The notes: generated by a model from the letters alone, not told the origin. 64,000 nucleotides of DNA from Parapristionchus giblindavisi (GCA_943737045.1 CALSFV010000290.1:1-64000), one strand, 5' to 3'. Numbered from the stretch's first letter, positions 11,604 to 24,800 are shown. Made by a program: numbers and translations.

Positions 11604-14023
11604 GAGTTCACGATATTCTGTTGACCTCAGGATATTTCCCGTATGTCTACAAGCCACATTACCACAAATTAGTTCAGTAAAAAATGTTATCACCCACTAG
11701 CCACACGACATGCCTACAGAAATACAAATCCTTTCAACGGAGAAGATCTAAAGTAGCCTTGCCTCGAAATATAATACATTCGAAATATAATACATTACCC
11801 CTCTCAAATACCTTACCTTCTTATGGTCTCATTGAGCGGCAAGATCATACATTGCCATACCCTCGCAGTGCGAGGATTGACCCACTATATAAGTCCCATT
11901 TTAGGCCACTTGATAAAAAAATAAAGCTAAAAATGACGATTTTTATGCGAAAATAACGAATTTTGTGAATCAACCCACACTATTTCGAGAATTGACCCAC
12001 TATATAAAAATAGACGGCGAGGTTACCGAAAATGTATGGGCAAGATGCTGCCAGGAGATGTTCTCGATGAAGAGACTGCTGCAAGTTGTGCATGTTAGTC
12101 TTGGTCAAATTAACCACTTCTATAAACACAGACGGCGAAACAGCAATACAATGAAAAATATCGACAGTAGTAAAGATTCAATAAATCAATCTTTATCAGT
12201 TTCACATATTGGATACTATAGATAGCAGATCGATATTGAGCCGTTGCTACTTTCTCAAATTTTGCCGGAAAAACATGATTCAATAATAATAGTTCAAAAG
12301 CTGTGAAAAGAAAAGAAAATCAGAGAAAAACTTACTGGTATGACTTCGAGAAACAATGATCCTGTTGATTATGAAGACGGAGCCCTATGTGAATCCAGCA
12401 AGCCATCGGCTGCCATTTCTTAAGTCCCCAAAGACGTGAAATCGGTAGTGGAAGAGATAACGCACATGACGAATGTAGACATGGAACTGACTGAAACACG
12501 ATCAATTTAGTGGCGACCAAAGATCAAGACCATCAAGACGACAAAGTAAGTGTTTGTCGAAAATTGTCCGCCGCGGCTAAATGACCGCAATTTGTGCGTC
12601 CGCCGGATACGGACACGTGACGAGGGCAAAAGAGTGGAAAGAGCAAAACAGCAAAATAGCTATAAATAGTACGCGTATATGAAAAACTTGGCAGTTGTAA
12701 GCGATTAGAGAATTTGGCAAAATGCCAGATACTCTAGCTCTCTAACCCACAAAGACTGAGCACTCTGCTTCTCTGACTGCTCTGCCATTTCATCTAATCG
12801 CGATTATAATCACTGTTTTTGCATATTTTACTTGTTTATCGTTTCATGGCATTTATTTTTGCGCTTTTAAAACTACTTTCTCTGTATTATCAGACTCAAC
12901 CATTTCAGAAGGTCAAACTATGACTACCGGTAGATCTACCTATGCTTATTTAACTTCAAACGAAGGTCTTTCCGTTGTCCCAAGTCAATTTTGGTAAGCA
13001 CTACCTTTCTGTATTCACACCCTTCTGCGAAAGTCGACAAGATAATTGTAAATGGGGTGCGAACGTTATATAGGTCTCTAACAGTCCTGAATGTTGTTGA
13101 CACTAGCCATCAGGTCCCCTATCTACTTTTCGGAATTTGTCATTTAATATCCTTCCCATAGCTCCCTTCTCTTTCGTAATATCTTCTAATTCCAGAGTCT
13201 TCTTCTCGGATTAATTCTCGATTGTTCATCTACATTCGTCATGTGCGTTATCTCTTCCACTACCGATTTCACGTCTTTGGGGACTTAAGAAATGGCAGCC
13301 GATGGCTTGCTGGATTCACATAGGGCTCCGTCTTCATAATCAACAGGATCATTGTTTCTCGAAGTCATACCAGTAAGTTTTTCTCTGATTTTCTTTTCTT
13401 TTCACAGCTTTTGAACTATTATTATTGAATCATGTTTTTCCGGCAAAATTTGAGAAAGTAGCAACGGCTCAATATCGATCTGCTATCTATAGTATCCAAT
13501 ATGTGAAACTGATAAAGATTGATTTATTGAATCTTTACTACTGTCGATATTTTTCATTGTATTGCTGTTTCGCCGTCTGTGTTTATAGAAGTGGTTAATT
13601 TGACCAAGACTAACATGCACAACTTGCAGCAGTCTCATCATCGAGAACATCTCCTGGCAGCATCTTGCCGCTCAATCAACAGCAGCAGAAGGTACGGTAT
13701 ATTACTATGCTATTGACTGATTTCGATTTTTCGGCCAATTTTATTGATTAGTTTTTATTTTCACAAAATTTGCAGATTAGGGCTAACTACTCGTGATCCG
13801 CCTTGACGGCATCAATCGGCCGTACGCAGGCAATAAGAAGGTACGGTATTTGAGAGGGGTTAATGTATTATATTTCGAGGCAAGTCTCTATTGAAAGAAA
13901 TTGAATTACTGTAGGCGTGCTGTGTGGCTAGTGGATGATATAAATTTTATTGAACTAACTTTTCGTAACGTGGCTTGTAGAGATACGGGCAATATCCTGA
14001 GGTCAGCAGAATATCGTGAACTC

Positions 14024-14159
14024 AGAGGTCGTATGCATGAACGTCGACAAACGGTTTGTCGACAGATGTGACGTCACAAACGTGGGGAGGATCTTTGGCA
14101 AACGGCCTCCGCCTACGTTTGTGACGTCACGTTTGTCGACGTTCATGCGTACGGCCTCA
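14024..14159. mobile_element. Foldback MITE with TGACGTCA cores, copy 2
   Basis: Mirror-position partner of 11,470-11,603 on the right arm of palindrome A, with termini near GAGGTCGTATGCATGAACG and GTTCATGCGTACGGCCTC. Presence on both arms suggests insertion before the arms duplicated, or copying between them. Confidence 0.65.
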
Positions 14160-14794
14160 GCAGTCATTAATCATCTCTTGTCACTGTCCCGTTAACAATT
14201 CCCGTCCGTTTCTTTGCTTCTCTATTTATAATAAAATTATCTATCGTGATCTGCCGATGGGCACGCTCTAGAATCGAATGATATATTTATTAGGTTCGTG
14301 CATATGTCTTTGTCGCTATTTCAATTATAGCATTGCTAACTAATGACAACGTACCGAGATTAGTAGTGGGTACCATCCTTGTCCACTATGTGTTGCCAAC
14401 GCGTGGGAAGCTTACAGGAGACCCGTGGTATAGACATGCACGCCCTCGACCGTGAATTAAAGGGAGAGCGACCCCCTCAAACAAAATCAGTTTTAAATTC
14501 CGGCCAATTTAAATTTGCGTCTCAAAATGATAACTCTACCACAACACACGGTATTTTGCCTGAATTTGATTGAATAAAAATTTTGCATATGATTCGGAGA
14601 ATTCGGCTTGCTATATGCAATTCGCCATATGCAGATCAGATCAAACCTTATCCACCGCCTTATACCAACTCCTTCAACTAACACCCTTAGTCTAATGGTA
14701 ATTGTCCAGTTGATCGTTTTCCTTGAGAATGTTTGCTTTGCTTCATGTATACGTAAAAACCGGTTTCCTGGAAAATGATCATTTCCGGGAAAAC

Positions 14795-14983
14795 CATACA
14801 TGGGCGGGGCACCTGGAGCTCGATTCCACAGGGGGCATCCGAACGAAAAATGGTTAATTTTACAGGGGGCCTTCACTTTTTTCCCGAAAATTTCACCTAA
14901 ACGTCATTTTTACAGGGGGCATTCCACAAATTTTCGAAAAGCCCTAATTTTACAGGGGCACCCCCATGTCGGCGCCCATGTAT
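14795..14983. mobile_element. 189-bp MITE with internal CAGGGGGC repeats, 9-bp TSD
   Basis: Ends CATACATGGGCG / CGCCCATGTAT. The 9-bp duplication CGGGAAAAC lies at 14,786-14,794 and begins again at 14,984, where it is split by the next insertion. Four TTTTACAGGGGGC-like words repeat inside. Confidence 0.72.
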
Positions 14984-14990
14984 CGGGAAA

Positions 14991-15857
14991 CAGACATGGT
15001 CCATGGTTATCCCACGGCCAAAAAATGCGGGTGGATAACGTAGATTTTCGACAAAAAAATGCGGGTGGGTGCACAAAATAGGGGAAATAGAATCAGTTTG
15101 CAATAGTAGGCACAATCCAGTTAGACTATTTAACTTACAGTAAGAACGAGAACTGATTTTAATAATATGCGATTTCGCTGAATACTGCACTATATTACAT
15201 GCATAGTATCTCAATCTGATCGGGTACCGACAGAGAAAAACATGAAACTCAAGATATTTAGTAATTATTGCGTTTAAGAGGATTTCCAGCGCGTTATCCC
15301 ATGGTACGTACGGTGGGATAACGCTCTGGCAAATGAGTTTGACGCGTTCGTTTTGCATTTCCATATGGAAAATTGGAATCTCTGTCGGTACGCGACGAGA
15401 AATGACGCAAAAAATAATTTTTATATGCTAAGACCAAGGAAATAGGAAAAATAAATTCTGTACGCGATAATCATGCCTGAAACTGCACCCCTCCAAACAA
15501 CACTTTCCCACTATTATTTTCATATTTCTTATTGTCCACTGTGTTCTCTGTCGGTACGCGACTCTCTAAACGAAAAATCAAATTTTTTTGAATCAATTCA
15601 TATTTCAATTCTTGGTAACGTTAAATTCCGACACAGCGTACTATTGTCGCTTCACTGAAATCTTAAAGATAGTACTCTCATGATATTCGTACTCATTATT
15701 CAATTTGCTACCATACTCTTTCCTTTAAATTTCTTGGACATGATTATTCAATAATTTTTACAAGTCGATATTTTTCGAAATTATGCGGGTGAGTATCCTA
15801 CTTTTTCAAAATTTTGCGGGTGGGTCTATCCCATGGGATAACCATGGACCATGTCTG
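14991..15857. mobile_element. 867-bp element with 9-bp TSD, Mutator-like
   Basis: Inverted ends CAGACATGGTCCATGG / CCATGGACCATGTCTG. Flanked by ATCGGGAAA at 14,982-14,990 and 15,858-15,866. A 9-bp duplication is the mark of MULE-type transposition, but no transposase is visible. It landed in the target duplication of the 14,795-14,983 element. Open frames inside have no recognisable domain. Confidence 0.8.
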
Positions 15858-16751
15858 ATCGGGAAAACATTCTCATGGAAAACTGTTTTCCAGAGAAATA
15901 AAACCCCAATGATCCGCGGGCCGTTGGCCAACTGGCGTTCCACATCGCGCTTAGTGGTGTGAGAAAATGAGAAGTAAAGTTGAACATGGCGGAGATGGAC
16001 TATTATTAGGACAAACTTAAGGGGGAGAAGGCCCACTGAATTTTAAGTCGAATTCGTAAAAAAATATCAATGCGCACAGCCTTGCCTCCCATTTTCCCGA
16101 TTTGCGCACAGCCTTTCCCCCAGCGTGCCCACCTATGATTTTAAGCTTTATGGTTATGATGCTTTGGTGAGTAATATCGATTGATTGATTGTAGATCATC
16201 GACAGGACAAAGGGCAAGGATTGCAACATCCGAGCGCTGCTCGCTTCTCTTCATGAGGTACGCTGAACAGGATTGCCTTTATTATTTGATTTTTAATGCA
16301 GTGTTCGGAAATTTCAAAATTCAATCCGAAAAATGTTTAAATGTTGTTGTTCCTGAAAATGCTCATTTTCGATGACTTTTCGATTTTAATGAGGTTTTAG
16401 TTTGATATAAGAATATTTGAAAATGTACGAAAATCCAGCAAATGTTGTTCAAATGTTCGCGTGAAAATGCTCATTTTCGATGACTTTAAGCAAATTTTAA
16501 TGAGGTTTTAGTTTGATAAAAGAATGTACAAAAATGTACAAGTTGCATGCACATTAAATCAAGCTTGTTACGAGAAAATCGAGCTAAATTTATAATTCAT
16601 GGGAATACAGAGAAAATGGTGAAATGAGCTAGGACCATTTTTGGACATCTCTAGGCATGTTCTACCAGCCCCCAAGTCTCATGTCAATATGCAATTTTCA
16701 TTTTGGGGCTCCCTACACCTGGAAGGTAAAGTGAATTCCCAGCTTCTCTGG

Positions 16752-16925
16752 TATTTCAAAACTTTAAGTCTACTTAAAATACGTCACTGACTTGAAGTTT
16801 ACTTTACGTAAACTTCAAGTGAGTGACGTCACTTTCCCAGTTTAAGTAGACTTACATAGTGACGTCACACTTTAAGTAGACTTGCGTTTCACTTTAAGCA
16901 GATTTACAAGTCTACTTAAAGTGAA
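16752..16925. mobile_element. Insertion of AAGTCTACTT hairpin repeats, A right arm
   Basis: Dense forward and inverted copies of TTTAAGTAGACTT with GTGACGTCAC words. Absent from the equivalent place in the A left arm (near 7,135) and B right arm (near 53,875), present in the B left arm. Confidence 0.6.
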
Positions 16926-17350
16926 AAAAAGTGTCACATGCGTGACACCCGCTCTTTTTTTTCGAGCTCTATCGATCTAAACAGCTCTATCGATCTAAAC
17001 AAACCAGAGGTTATGAAAATGCCTCTGAACAGAGCTGCTCTTCGGGGCAAATAACTCGAAAATTTAGGGAAAAAAGGTCCTCTTCTTCCAGTATGTTATT
17101 AAGTTTTGCATGCGCTTTCCAATGAGGAGTCTGCGGAAAATAAAAATAAAACGTTAATGTGTTAGTATGGTTCATCCCCTTGGAAATCCATTGATGATTT
17201 GAATTCATGTTCAACCCATTCCTTATCATTCCATTCCATTCCATTCTGCACCGCGCGGTGCGGAATGAAACATATCGCTTTCTGTTGTAACTTGATTTCT
17301 TATTGTTAGTCTTCTGAAAACGTTATTTATCATACAGTGCTATTGAATTA

Positions 17351-17873
17351 TTAGGTTGAGTCAGAATTAACCGTGGCCTCCTCGAAGCACGCAGCTGTCT
17401 TGTAGGCGAAGTAGGATGTCAGTCACGAATCGACCTCAACTCGAGTCTTGAAGTGCTTCTCCGCCTAGGCTCAATGCATATCCCCGATGAGCCAATAATC
17501 GGATGGGGCAAGGTCAAATGAGTGCTTGGATGACGATCTCGACCTCCCTCTTCTTCCAGATTGTTGTGCTTGAAGCGATGGAACCAATCTTGCACCGTTG
17601 TTTCAGAAGGGGCATCAGAGTGGTAACCTCCAGCCATGCGCCATGACCTATCAGGGACTTAGAGGCCAGACAGGAAAAGGAAAAGCAGGACTTGCCGAAC
17701 ATGTTATTTATTCGGATGGAAATTATTCGGCATTTTAAACTGACTGATATCTCGGGGAGTGACAGAGATGGGGTATTGTATGTCTGCAGTTTCGCGAGAC
17801 AGGAGGTGTTATCACAAAAGAAGTTCAAATTCGAACCAAAAAAAAATCCACAGTCAATTCTGATTCAATCTAA
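17351..17873 (-). mobile_element. Mariner relic with transposase N-terminal piece, copy in A right arm
   Basis: Ends TTAGGTTGAGTCAGAATTAA and complement-matched TTAGATTGAATCAGAATTGA, bordered by TA at 17,349-17,350 and 17,874-17,875. At 523 bp it is an internally deleted mariner (complete ones are about 1.3 kb). The minus strand near 17,540-17,635 encodes SETTVQDWFHRFKHNNLEEE, the second helix-turn-helix segment of mariner transposases, followed by a stop; the DDD catalytic domain is absent. Confidence 0.85.
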
Positions 17874-18638
17874 TAGTATGACATGATTATTTCATAGAAA
17901 GATTTCCTTGTGGCTCTTCTTTACTCTCTAACAAAGCTTTCCTCGTCCATTTCTCTCGAATTCATCTTCGAGAAAAAACAAGTCATCGTGACTGTGCATT
18001 CCTTTGTTCAAGACACATTAAATACTCTGAAAAAGACAAGAGGACAATGGTCTTTTAATCCCGGCTGTAGGTGCAGCCGTTGATATTGGACATTGTTTGT
18101 GAAGGGTGAATGGGTCGAACAACGTAATAAAAATGACAAAGAATTTAAGTGAAGGAATGAAACGAAATGGGTTGAAAATGACTTCAAACCATCAGGAAAA
18201 TTCCAAGGGATGAACCATAACGTATTTTTCTCGCAAACCCCTCATTAGAAAGCGCATACAAAAGTTAATAACATACTGGAAGAAGAGCACCTCCTTTTCC
18301 TCAATTTTTGAGTTATTTGCCCTGAAGAGTAGCTCTGTTCACAGGCATTTTCATGACTTCTGTTTGGTTTAGCTTCATAGAGCTCGTAAAAAGTGCGGGA
18401 GTCACGCATGTGACACTTTTCCGCTAAATCGCACCAGAAGCGAGAAATTCGAGCTCAAAGCTGGGAATTCACTTTACCTTCCCGGTGTAGGGAGGCCCAA
18501 AATGAACATTGCATACTGTGACTTAGGGGGATGGTAGGGCATGTCTAGGGATGTCCAAAAATGGTCCTAACTCATTTAGTCATTTTTGCTTCATTCCCAA
18601 CTTAACTCGATTTTCTCGTGACAAGCGTGATATACTGA

Positions 18639-19264
18639 CATGGGAATGGTCCGAACTCACATATCCCGATTTTCACGAAAGTTGCAGGGTTTAGTAAATC
18701 GACTACGCTGATTCCAAATCAGCCTTAAAAGCCTGCGAAATGTTTTTTCTGAAGTGAGTTAAAGAACGACGAAAAAGCGATTTTTTTTATTTTTTAAACG
18801 ATTTTTTAACTGCTTTCCCCACGGTACATGTGCGTCCTCTTTTCTCTCCACTTCCAGCTGCAGTGTGGTGAAGTTTTACGATGCTTGGCTGGTATTCCAG
18901 AGGGATCTTTTGTAATTTATAAAAAAATGATCACACATGAGTCAGTAAAATAAGTTCACAGCCGGGGAATCGAACCAGCTGCCTCCGGAATTCTAACTAA
19001 ACATCATTACACTTTACCATGCTGCAGCTAGGAATGGATAGAAAAGAAAAAAAGAAGAGAATAGCGAGATAAAATTCATATCGCGCGGGGAAATCAGTTG
19101 AACAATCGCTTGAAAAATAAAAAATCGCCTTTCGTAGGGCTATAACTCGCTTCAGAAAAACATTTCGCAGGTTTTTAAGGCTGATTTGGAATCAGTGTAG
19201 TCGATTTAGTAAACCATGCAACTTTCGTGAAAATCGGGATATGTGAGTTCCGACCATTCCCATG
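18639..19264. mobile_element. Foldback with tRNA-like core, TSD TGA, A right arm
   Basis: Ends CATGGGAATGG / CCATTCCCATG. TGA at 18,636-18,638 and 19,265-19,267. Arms of about 150 bp are inverted copies. The B left arm carries the same insertion; the A left arm (about 290-315) and B right arm (about 60,868) keep empty sites. Confidence 0.85.
18955..19030 (-). pseudogene. tRNA-like sequence inside foldback
   Basis: On the minus strand a B-box-like GGTTCGATTCCCCGGC and an upstream A-box-like TAGCTGCAGCATGGTAAAG are visible. Stems are poor. The partner copy is at about 40,478-40,560 on the plus strand. Confidence 0.35.
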
Positions 19265-19895
19265 TGAGTGATCATTTCATTTTTGTGTCGCAAACAGTTT
19301 TACGGACGAAATATTAAATGCTTACCTTCAATTTTCGTTGATTTCCGGCTTAGGATCATTATAAAGATCAAAAGGTTACGATATTCATTTCATAGCATAC
19401 CTTATATCACCATACTTAGTTGTTTTAATTGAACGATTTTTTCTTTTAAAGTATTATATTTAAAACCCATATTTTTTCATTCAAAATATAGCATTTTTCA
19501 CTTTAATTTCTGAACAGTATTTCGTGCATTTTCCAAGTTCTGAACACTGTATAAATTCTAAAACAAAATGTTATTCTTCAGAATTGAGATGAAAGCCTTT
19601 TTTTCATTGCGCCGCTATAAATTCTGTTTAAAAGAAATGATCTTAACTGTAATTTAATTTATCATTGATCATAATGATTAGACAAGTTATAATGCGAAAA
19701 ATGAACTCTGACAATATTTTCTTAAATCAGGTTCTGAGGACGTCGCACACTGGAAGCAGCCCCTAGACGACGAGGAACATCATCCCACAACCCATTCCAC
19801 CCTCATTTTATTCCCCTCGAATCATTGTTCACTCTCGTTTGTATTGTTCATTTCATATCTGTACATTGGTAATAATTCCCTCAATGTGACAAATT

Positions 19896-20330
19896 TGACA
19901 CCGTCAAAATTGGCATGCCAAATTTGACACCGTCGAATGTGGGTCAAATTAGACGCGGTCAAATCTGGGTCAAGATTGACGGTGTCAAAATTGGCATGCC
20001 AAATTTGACACCGTCAAAATTGGCATGCCAAATTTGACACCGTCGAATGTGGGTCAAATTAGACGCGGTCAAATCTGGGTCAAGAAAGACGGTGTCAAAA
20101 TTGGCATGTCAAATTTGACACCGTCAAAATTGGCATGCCAAATTTGACACCGTCGAATGTGGGTCAAATTAGACGCGGTCAAATCTGGGTCAAGATTGAC
20201 GGTGTCAAAATTGGCATGCCAAATTTGACACAGTCAAAATTGGCATGCCAAATTTGACACCGTCGAATGTGGGTCAAATTAGACGCGGTCAAATCTGGGT
20301 CAAGAAAGACGGTGTCAAATTTGGCATGCC
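19896..20330. repeat. 110-bp satellite at the outer end of palindrome A
   Basis: Four tandem units with the phrase GAATGTGGGTCAAATTAGA at 19,935, 20,045, 20,155 and 20,265, exactly 110 bp apart. Each unit is itself built from inverted words: TTGGCATGCCAA, TTTGACACCGTC and its complement GACGGTGTCAA. Confidence 0.9.
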
Positions 20331-20890
20331 AGATTTTCTAGCGTCTATTATGTCGGATTCGGAAGGTACTTTGTTGCCAATTTCACTACTGTCAGATCTG
20401 GCAATGACTTAGTTTATGGAACCATGCCAATTTTGCTGCGATCATTTTTGGCAAGCCGCATTCTGACAAATATGACACTTGCATTTCTGGCATGTATGCT
20501 TTCAACACTTGTTGCCAACTTTTACACGTGATTTTCTGGCATGCCCATTTCGTGCCAATTATGCCTCTGGATAATTTGTCACATTCCAAGTTTAGCCATC
20601 CTAAGCTCAAAGCCAATATTTCTCTCGTCATATTTGTCAACTACGCTCCGCCCCTTGACCATGACTAATTTTCATCCGTCATTTTTGTCACTCTCTCTTC
20701 GTGTTGTTTGCCAAATTTTCACTGTTCGAATTTGGAAATAAAATATCTTTTTCAAAATGCCAATTATGCACACGTAAAATTAGGCATGAGCAGTTGCCAC
20801 GTTGGACACCGTCAAAATTGGCAAAAAAATCTGCCAAGTGCATTTTCGCCAACTTTCTTATTCTAACCCCTCTTATATGCATCCCCGGAA
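20331..20890. repeat. Degenerate word-repeat tract outside the satellite
   Basis: Non-identical sentences of about 20-35 bp that repeatedly end in TTGGCA, TTGCCA or TTGTCA. It looks like a decayed or diversified extension of the satellite. Its mirror copy is 38,660-39,200. Confidence 0.6.
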
Positions 20891-20902
20891 AAGGGCACAC
20901 CC

Positions 20903-20997
20903 CGGACTAATTAAATTAATTTATTTTTATTTTTTTATTTATCGTACACCGCAAAGGTGTTTAATATTAAAAATACTAATTTAATTAGTCCGGTGAA
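20903..20997. repeat. Small foldback element at the edge of palindrome A
   Basis: Inverted ends CCGGACTAATTAAATTA and TAATTTAATTAGTCCGG enclose AT-rich sequence. It sits about 10 bp outside the end of the palindrome A arm. Confidence 0.55.
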
Positions 20998-21890
20998 GAC
21001 AGAAAGATAGCAAACATTATTATACATACCCTAAATATGTAAAATACTTTACGCTAATTCAGTTTATTGATCGCATATGCTAAAAATAAATTAGTATTCA
21101 ATAATACATTGTATTTACATGTAAAAAAATCACGCTCAAAACGAACAGAAGGTCTTTATATTTTGTACAATGGATAGCGCATACTTCATCAAGCTAGACT
21201 ATTCTTTTATCATTATTATTATTATATATAAGTGTTATTATTATATATTTATAATATTGATAATTTAATTATTATTGCATAGAATTATATACTGCAGAAA
21301 CTCTCTCAGAATAGTTCCGACATGTTGTGACCGCTCTTTCATTATCAACTAAAACAAGAAAACGCCTGGGTATGGCTGCACTTGGGTGCCACGAAAAACA
21401 AGGAAACTAGCGATTTGTTCATAGACAAGTTGAGAAAAAAAAGGAAAAATTTGATTCGAGAACAGAATTTTAGGCCAACGCTCCCACACAACTCATTGGT
21501 GATAATGATTGATCTTTGATCTCCTAATATAGATCTCCTCCTTTTACTTTTTTTACCGAATTTTTTGTAATCACATAATAGAAATTATAATAAGATTATA
21601 AATTCTTTGATCTTTGATCTTTGAGCCTTGACCTCATCACTGTGTAAGGGCAATGAACAATTACTGAATTCATATGAATTTGTATTTTATTTCATCGTCA
21701 TGCTCAGCATGAAAGGTAACATTCAAGTGAGAGGTAATATTGATATCAACAATTGTTTTCACAATTTGATAAAGGAAAAAACATTTAAAAAATCATTGCC
21801 AACGGAGTTTACAGAACACAGAGAAATAGTATTTGTAATGTGGGGAACATTGACAATCGTTGATCTTTGATCTTTAAACTCGATCAAGCA
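20998..21890. other. Intergenic stretch downstream of CNT, no gene seen
   Basis: AT-rich sequence with several ATT-type simple tracts near 21,210-21,290 and GATCTTT words from about 21,560. No splice-consistent coding exon was found. The open frame at 21,628-21,870 has no recognisable domain and uses AT-rich codons unlike the CNT exons. Confidence 0.5.
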
Positions 21891-21898
21891 CCCTAGGC

Positions 21899-24800
21899 TC
21901 AAAAAGTGGCGGTTTGATTAAAATAAGCGGCTACAGCGTTGAGATTCAGACAGGTATCCTCTGGATTGTTCGGAATACAACCATTGCCGTCACCATCGAG
22001 CAGGGAACCTTAATCAGTTGATCTTTGATCTTTAAATTTGATCTTTGATCTTTGATCTTTAAATTTAATATGTGATCTTTGATCTTTGAGCTTTAAATTT
22101 AATCAGTTGATTTTTGATCTTTAAATTTGATCTTTGATCTTTACATTCAATCTTTTATCTTTGATTTTTAAACTTAATCAGTTGATCTTTGGTCTTTAAA
22201 TGTAATCCTTGATCGTTAGATTTAATCTTTTATCTTTGATCTTTTATCTCGCAAACTACAGTACCTGCAACACAAGCAGTCATGAAGCATGCCAGCGAAC
22301 CGATGTAGAAACTCTAAAATTAGAGAAATCATATCATGATACTCAGTCAGTCACGCAGACAAAGTCATGATACTCAATCATCTACGCAGACAAAGTCATG
22401 ATACTAAATCAGCTACGCAGACAAAGTGATGATACTCAGTCGTACCTTGGTTGCCGCTGGAATGATATCCTTGATCTTACTCGGACACATCGATGCAAAC
22501 TGTGCGAGTAGTGAGCCGATGTTGGACGGATTGGAGTATCCACAGAGGGCGAAGACGGCGATAAGTTGACCGCGAGGCTGAATATCACATCATGATACTC
22601 AGGCGAGCTACGCAGACAAAGTCATGATACTCAGGCCAGCTACGCAGTCGTGATGATATGCAGCCTAGCGGCATGCAGTACCGCTCACTTTTACCGCGAG
22701 GCTGAACATCGCATCATGATACTAATTGCAAGACGCACAGCTTTTCGAGAGCGCTCATGATGTGACATAGAGCGAACAAGAGAGGGAGTACGCTGAAGTG
22801 AGAGAGTGGAGATGGTTTAAGTTTTTTTGGCATTCTGCCAAGTTTTCAAACGCCGTTCTCAATAGTCATGATACGCAGCCGATCAATGATGACTATTCCT
22901 GATATCGATTGAAACCTCACGTGCAATTCTCCTCTAATCAGCATTCCTTGCATTTGTTGATATGCGATGAACTCGTTCAATACCGTCTTGGTTCCGATCA
23001 ATTGTGCTACCTGAAGGAATACAGTAACCGGAATATTACTGTACTTTTGATTATAGTAACCGGAATATTGCCGTAATCTTCGACTACAGTATCCGGAATA
23101 TTACCGTAATCTTTGACATTACAGTAACCTTCATATATGACTGAATCTATCTATTTTTTTTATTTTCTTACGTTTTAAGTTATACAGCAACTGAAGTCTA
23201 TAACACAACTAATGATAATAGATGCGTACCGTAAGCGTACCGATACCGTAATCCGATAGGTCAAACACTACAGTATACCTTGAGCGTTTCGTCCATGAAG
23301 GCATCGTAGTCCTGTTCAGCACTCGAACCCATCATGTACGCGAGAGGAAAGAAGATGTAGCCCATGAGTACCTAGAGTTTATGTATTTTATATTATTATA
23401 ATTATTATTTATTAATTTTCATCAGCGGGGTCGGTTACACCTATTTAGCGTTTAAAAATCACTTGTTTTATTTGTAGAAGAGACATTCTTGTTTTGCATG
23501 GTTCACATACCATGCCGATCTCATTTATATATTATATAGCGCGCGGCGAAGGTCATCCGGATTAGAGAGAGGCAGCGGAGAAACATTCGAGAGGCGGGGC
23601 GAGATGTAGAAGGCTACATCTCGCCCGCCTCTCGATTGTGACTTCCGTTCGTTAGCCCCGTTTGTCATTTTCTTATGCAAGTACATTTTATACGCACAAT
23701 ATACACAAGTTTTGAGGGTATCGAAATGTTTGGCCTGTGCCAAGCCTCCACCAGATTTGCCCGACTCTTACAAAAACGGCCTCTTATGTACAATTACAAT
23801 GTGTTTATTTATCATTTCCACAAATGTATCGTTCATGCTTCAGCACGCGATAAATATATAATTATTGTTGATATCATTCTCTCCTAAAGTTTGGCATAGC
23901 AAGTTTGGCGGTATTATATTAGCAAGACTGGAGCATGCCTACTTCCCGTCACGAGTGACAAGACCGATGCTCCCGTATCGCAATTTGGTCACCGAGTCCT
24001 CTTCCTCGGTTAATTCCTCCTACTCTCACTCCCACCATGAGAGAAAGACCAGACGATGACAAGATGAGCCCAGTTTGCCTGATTGATTGATTTCTATATA
24101 TTTCTTACCTTATGCACCCCACCCCCTTTTTATTCACCATAGTAATTTATGAGAGTCATTATCATCATGTATCATTATGTTTCACTCGTATATTCAAATT
24201 GTTCTCGTTGCGCCCTCGGGCGTACATATAATATAATTTGCGCGTCGCAAATTCATTACAAATTCAATAATTATGTTTTAAGAGACCATTTTTGCTCTTT
24301 CATTACTATCATTGTGAATTGTTTCAATAAGTGGTAACGACGAAACTTAACGGAATTAACAAAAAAATATCCGCCATCAGAGATGATAAATGTAAACAAA
24401 GGATTTTCAATCAAAGACTTTGCTACCTCGAAGGTTATGCCCTCGAATCCTAGCAGTCCAGCCAGAAACTGAATCGCCGAGTCAATCAGCGCCATCGCGG
24501 CCAGGTAGACAATCAGATTGGCGATGATTGCGCCGACGACCTGGAAATGTGGTGGATAAGCTCCACCCACTTTCTAAGAGATGTCGAGAGAGCTCGTCCT
24601 AATTTCATAGAACTCCATATTCATTTTTGCAGAGCTCTGTCAGTTTTCGAGGAGCTCAATTTCGGAGAAATCGAGCCCATTATCTACTAGAGAGTGTCTC
24701 ACCGGCATAGCCGCGAACGCTCCATTAGAGATCGACTCGAGCATGCTGGAGTCCTCACTGGAATATACAGTAACCATTTTATTGATTGAGACATTTATTG

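Larger units (their letters stand above)
1..12560. repeat. Palindrome A, left arm of giant inverted repeat
   Basis: Reads in the same order as 38,656-50,040 and in reverse as 13,240-20,890 and 50,300-64,000. Anchor matches are 1-300 with 39,950-40,240, 7,530-7,830 with 43,460-43,740, and 12,332-12,540 with the reverse of 13,240-13,380. The window starts inside this arm, so its satellite end is missing. It is heavily interrupted by private insertions, listed separately (396-1,587; 2,026-2,359; 2,432-2,721; 3,429-7,004; 8,520-10,960). Confidence 0.8.
13240..20890. repeat. Palindrome A, right arm of giant inverted repeat
   Basis: Inverted relative to 1-12,560 and, more closely, to 38,656-45,600. 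Its outer end (19,880-20,890) is the 110-bp satellite plus a degenerate tract, ending CTAACCCCTCTTATAT at 20,877. It contains the full-length mariner relic (17,351-17,873), the 626-bp foldback (18,639-19,264) and nested 9-bp-TSD insertions (14,795-15,857). Confidence 0.85.

Noticed and set aside
19896..20330. Regular array considered as a CRISPR
   Set aside because: The 110-bp units are wholly repeated with no unique spacers, and the DNA is eukaryotic.
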